The translations under genes were made by a program, and so were the position numbers. Shown one piece after another: positions 60,981-64,000 of a stretch of 64,000 nt of DNA. The DNA comes from Epiperipatus broadwayi (Eukaryota; Onychophora; Udeonychophora; Euonychophora; Peripatidae): assembly GCA_028023455.1 (NCBI GenBank), contig JAQFVV010000012.1, positions 5,368,499 through 5,432,498 of the forward strand. The letters are read 5' to 3'. The notes below the pieces were generated by a model that was not told the DNA's origin, searched no databases, and was given only the letters and a program-made list of their open reading frames with translations. How positions within the stretch are numbered: the first letter of the stretch is position 1; each line of letters starts with the position of its first letter.

Positions 60981-61636
60981 TAAGGTGACCCGACCGTGTC
61001 CCGTGGCGTTTTAAAAAAGTCATGATTTTTAGAAAGAATGCACGATGTAATGCTATTTTTGATATCAAAAATAGCATAAAATTGATTGTTAAATTATATA
61101 TTATTTCATACAAACGGTTTGTATGAAATAATATATAATTTAACACGGCAAATTTAGATGTTAGAAAAATTTGCAGAAATTTTAAAAATAATGTGTTTGT
61201 TAAAAATAGACAGAGTGATTCAAATATATATATATAATAAATTAAAAAAAAATAATGTTTGAGATTAAAATATTTAAATGTTTAAAATAATTTTCGAAAA
61301 ACATTTACATATTTTAATCTCAAATATTTTTTTTTTAAAATTTCATATTTATTATTTGCGTCACTGTCTGTTTTTAACAAACCCATTATTTTTAAAATTT
61401 TTGCTAATTTTTCTAACCTCTAAATTTATGCAAATATTAGCAAATTTAATAATAAATTTACAATTTATAAATGAAATAATTTTAAAAAAGATAATATTAC
61501 AAACATACATATTTAATTTATTATTATTAATGTACGCTATATCTATATAAACGCTCCATATAAACCAAATTTTTAATCAGCCCCCCCCCCCGGTCAATGG
61601 TGTCCCGTTTTACCAATGTTAAAATCTGGTCACTTT
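60981..61636. mobile_element. Nested MITE with AAGGTGACC-type ends
   Basis: The ends are TAAGGTGACCCGACC (60981) and, inverted, TAAAGTGACCAGATT (61636). Both ends hold a GGGACAC/GTGTCCCG block. Inside are two short perfect palindromes and a foldback pairing 61158-61310 with about 61300-61440 (TTTAAAAATAATG, ATTTGAGATTAAAATAT and inverses). A C-run of 12 lies at about 61580. No coding capacity. It probably depends on another DNA transposase. Confidence 0.6.
61051..61143. repeat. Two perfect palindromes
   Basis: TGCTATTTTTGAT/ATCAAAAATAGCA (61051-61076) is a perfect 26-bp palindrome. At 61089-61143 two exact 27-bp arms (TTAAATTATATATTATTTCA onward) surround a single G. Both lie in the nested MITE. 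Confidence 0.95.
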
Positions 61637-61783
61637 AATGTATACCACCTACATGTTATAAATATTAGTGTACAAAATCTTTCTAAGGAAACAAACAAGG
61701 CAATGTAAATAAATAATTTTTAATATTAAAAAAAAAGAAAATACAGTTAAAAAAAAGTAAATGCATTACAAAACATGTTATAA

Positions 61784-64000
61784 TTATAATAATTTTATAC
61801 TCCTTGACTTCATATTAATAAACCTTGATATGATTGTATTTATTTCCAGTTCTGCACAAATATCATTTTCAATAGCAATTAATGCCAAATTATCAAGCCG
61901 TTTTTGTGACATAGTTGTTCTCAAGTAAGTTTTAATTAATTTTAACTTAGAAAAAGAGCGTTCACCGCTTGCAACACTAACAGGTAATGTTAATAATATT
62001 CTTAAAGCTATTGATAAGTTTGGCATAGATAAATTATTAGAAACTATAAAATTAACTGTTTCGAAAGGGTTTTGAGAATTTAAAAAATCCTTTTGAAAAA
62101 TATCTCGAAAAGCACATAATTCGTTGAATAAATCTGTAGCATTAATATCTTTACTGTTATCAAATTTCAAAATATTTTCTAAATCTTTGCATTTTGCTTG
62201 TAACTCGCTCTTATTAATTTCTGATATTTTATATAGAAAATTGAAATTATTATAACATGCTTCGAGGAGTTCAAAGCGTTCTGTTAAAGAATTAATCGCT
62301 ACATCTAAAAGTGTAAAAAACATGTTTATTTTAAATTTTTCTTCAGGTATTTGAGGTGTTTCATCCTGATGCTCAGTAATCAAATTGACGAGTTTTTTTC
62401 TGTTGTCGAACTTCTTTGGCAGTTTTAAATTCTTTCTCTCCATCAACCTCTTCGCTAAGTTCATCTGCAATTTTGAGAATGTTTTTGAAATTTGAATCTG
62501 ATCGATATTCTCGTAAAAATTTATTTAGATTTGCGATCGATTCTAAAGCAAGTGAAGCATTCATATTTACATTTTGGAGCATTTTACTGACAGGATTTAT
62601 TCTATTTAATATATCATGCCAAATTATTAAAGAACAAATAAATTTGTAATCCTTAAGGTTAGTGCAGAGTGATTGAGCTTCATGTTGAATTTCTCTGTTA
62701 AAAGATTCGTTGTTCATTATTTCATAGAGTGCATCATAAATTTCACCCAACTGATACCGTAGAGGCTGGATTGCATCAATTCTGCTTTCCCATCGTGTTT
62801 CTGATGGTTGTTTTAGAGTTAAAGTTTTAATAAATTTTAAAAGGATTGACCACCGTTTATAAGATCATGAAAAAAAATTGTATATTTTTTGAACAATTGC
62901 AAAAAAACCAATTGTATCTACATTGACTTTGGCGGCATCGTTTATGATTAAGTTTAAAGAATGAGCAGCACATGGTACGTAAAATGCACGAGGGTTTTTG
63001 GTTAAAATCAAATTTTGAAGTCCAGCCTTTTTGCCTTTCATGTTGGCCCCATTATCATACCCTTGACCACGCATGTCTTCAATGGGAATCTTCCATTTTT
63101 CCAGTTGTTCAATTATTGTTGTACATAAACCTCGTCCAGTGGAATCTGTTATATCTATGAAACCTAAAAAGTTTTCTCTAATTTTAACCGTTCCATTATT
63201 ACAAAAACGAAGCTCATAATTATGCTCATTTGTTCAGTTTTACTTGCATCTGGTGTACAATCTAAAATAATAGAATAATATTTGGATTTCTTTATCGATA
63301 ATAAAATTGTTTCCCTAATTGCTGTACTTAAAATTTCCAATAATTCATTTTGGCTATCTTTGCTCAAATAATGTACTCTATTGTTTTGATCTAGGGCCCT
63401 CTCAACATGATTTTCCATAACGGGATCAAACTTCGCAAATAATTCAATTAATTTTAAAAAATTTCCGTTATTTTTTTCGTATAATTTATCAGATGATCCG
63501 CGAAATGCTAAATTTTGACTACCAAGGAATTTGATAATTTCAATCAGCCATTCCAAAACACTCCTCCAATGTTTCTTTTCCATTTCATATAAATTTTGAG
63601 ATTGACAATCAATAGTAATTTTGTTTTTTAATCTTTTCTCAAATTCATTCCAATTCAATAAACTTTTCATGTGAGCCATACTAGTTTCATGTCTGTGTAA
63701 AGTTGTACTTAAATTTCTCCAATTATTGTATCCTTCTATGAGGCTAGATTCAGTAGATCCAAAAACTTTGCAACAAAAGCAAAACACAGAGTTCAAAATT
63801 TCGGAATAAATAAGCCATTTTCGAAAAACTACTTCTCCGTTTTCCATTTTTCTATTATAATATACATCAGAAAATTTACAGCCATGTACATCGTTCGGAT
63901 ATATAATATCTTTCTTTTGAACAGGCCCCATTTCTACTAAAATAACACGTAGTTTGTCATCGATTTTATTCCATTCAGCTGGATCTTCTAAATTTGTACA
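61784..64000 (-). pseudogene. hAT transposase (TTF zinc finger/DUF4371), broken
   Basis: This is a ZMYM/TTF-finger hAT transposase. The frame is open from the window edge through 63931 to about 63164, with VFCFCCKVFG (TTF finger) and SIILDCTPDASKTEQMS (first catalytic D region). A frameshift near 63215 leads to GQGYDNGANMKGKKAG (second D region) and YVPCAAHSLNLIIND. An in-frame TGA at about 62868 follows. The frame then continues with ETRWESRIDAI and LGEIYDALYEI. A second frameshift near 62410 gives the last 200 codons with VASGERSFSKLKLIKTYLR and LALIAIEND, the dimerisation domain. Three lesions over about 720 codons indicate a fairly young dead copy. The N-terminus lies outside the window. 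Confidence 0.85.

Larger units (their letters stand above)
60908..64000 (-). mobile_element. hAT transposon (ZMYM/TTF-type), 5' end outside window
   Basis: CAGGGCCGGCGCTGGGTACT at 60908, followed by AGGCGCC and GGCGCCCC blocks, is a typical hAT terminus (CAGGGCCGGC type). It is the 3' end of a minus-strand element whose transposase fills 61784-64000. A separate short element is nested in its 3' non-coding region (60981-61636). The upstream 8 bp (ACTGGCAT, 60900-60907) would be one target duplication copy; its partner is not in the window. Confidence 0.8.

Noticed and set aside
61278-61550. 90-codon plus-strand frame, rich in I, L and F
   Set aside because: It lies in an A/T-rich foldback inside a MITE; composition explains the hydrophobic translation.

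Overview
The window is very A+T-rich (about three quarters A+T by eye) eukaryotic DNA. It holds no intact host gene. Instead it carries decayed eukaryotic transposons and retrotransposons: hAT and Merlin DNA transposons, RTE-like and other LINEs, Penelope-like elements, tRNA-derived SINEs, and many foldback/MITE-type hairpins. Together with long unique A/T-rich stretches, simple repeats and no operon-like packing, this points to intergenic or intronic DNA of an invertebrate animal. I cannot name the phylum from the sequence.

Layout. 1-1842: the 3' part of a Charlie-like hAT with a GTF2IRD2/FAM200-type transposase pseudogene. 1.85-11 kb: mostly empty, with a (ACT)28 microsatellite and a foldback. 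11.1-15.1 kb: two copies of a dispersed repeat (one per strand) that join a hammerhead-ribozyme-like motif to a tRNA-like segment; between them lies a retroposed tRNA-Gly copy with target-site duplications (TSDs). 15.1-18 kb: a nearly intact Merlin transposon (one in-frame TGA) nested in a T-run of an older Merlin. 18.5-31.6 kb: foldback elements, some with hammerhead-like apices, and an internally deleted hAT. 32.5-38.5 kb: an inverted SINE pair, a tRNA-type SINE and LINE debris. 38.6-40.2 kb: a very large, nearly perfect palindrome (arms about 400 bp). 43.7-45.3 kb: a LINE. 45.5-50.6 kb: two head-to-head Penelope-like elements. The right one is split by a unit with two hammerhead motifs about 409 nt apart and by a zinc-finger-coding insertion. 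51.5 kb: an RTE tail. 53.6-58.4 kb: two more foldbacks. 60.9-64.0 kb: a ZMYM/TTF-type hAT pseudogene on the minus strand with a nested MITE, cut by the window edge.

The most interesting signal is the recurrence of hammerhead ribozyme architecture (CUGANGA core, short stem II, GAA-A, tiny stem III, U-H cleavage site, paired stem I) in at least two unrelated repeat classes. Class A is a SINE/retrozyme-like repeat with a conserved CCAA/UUGG stem I base. Class B is foldback elements in which the inverted-repeat arms extend stem I and the hammerhead-like core sits at the hairpin tip. The pair at 47.5 and 47.9 kb has the layout of a non-LTR retrozyme monomer. Coordinates of repeats are read by eye and may be off by a few bases.
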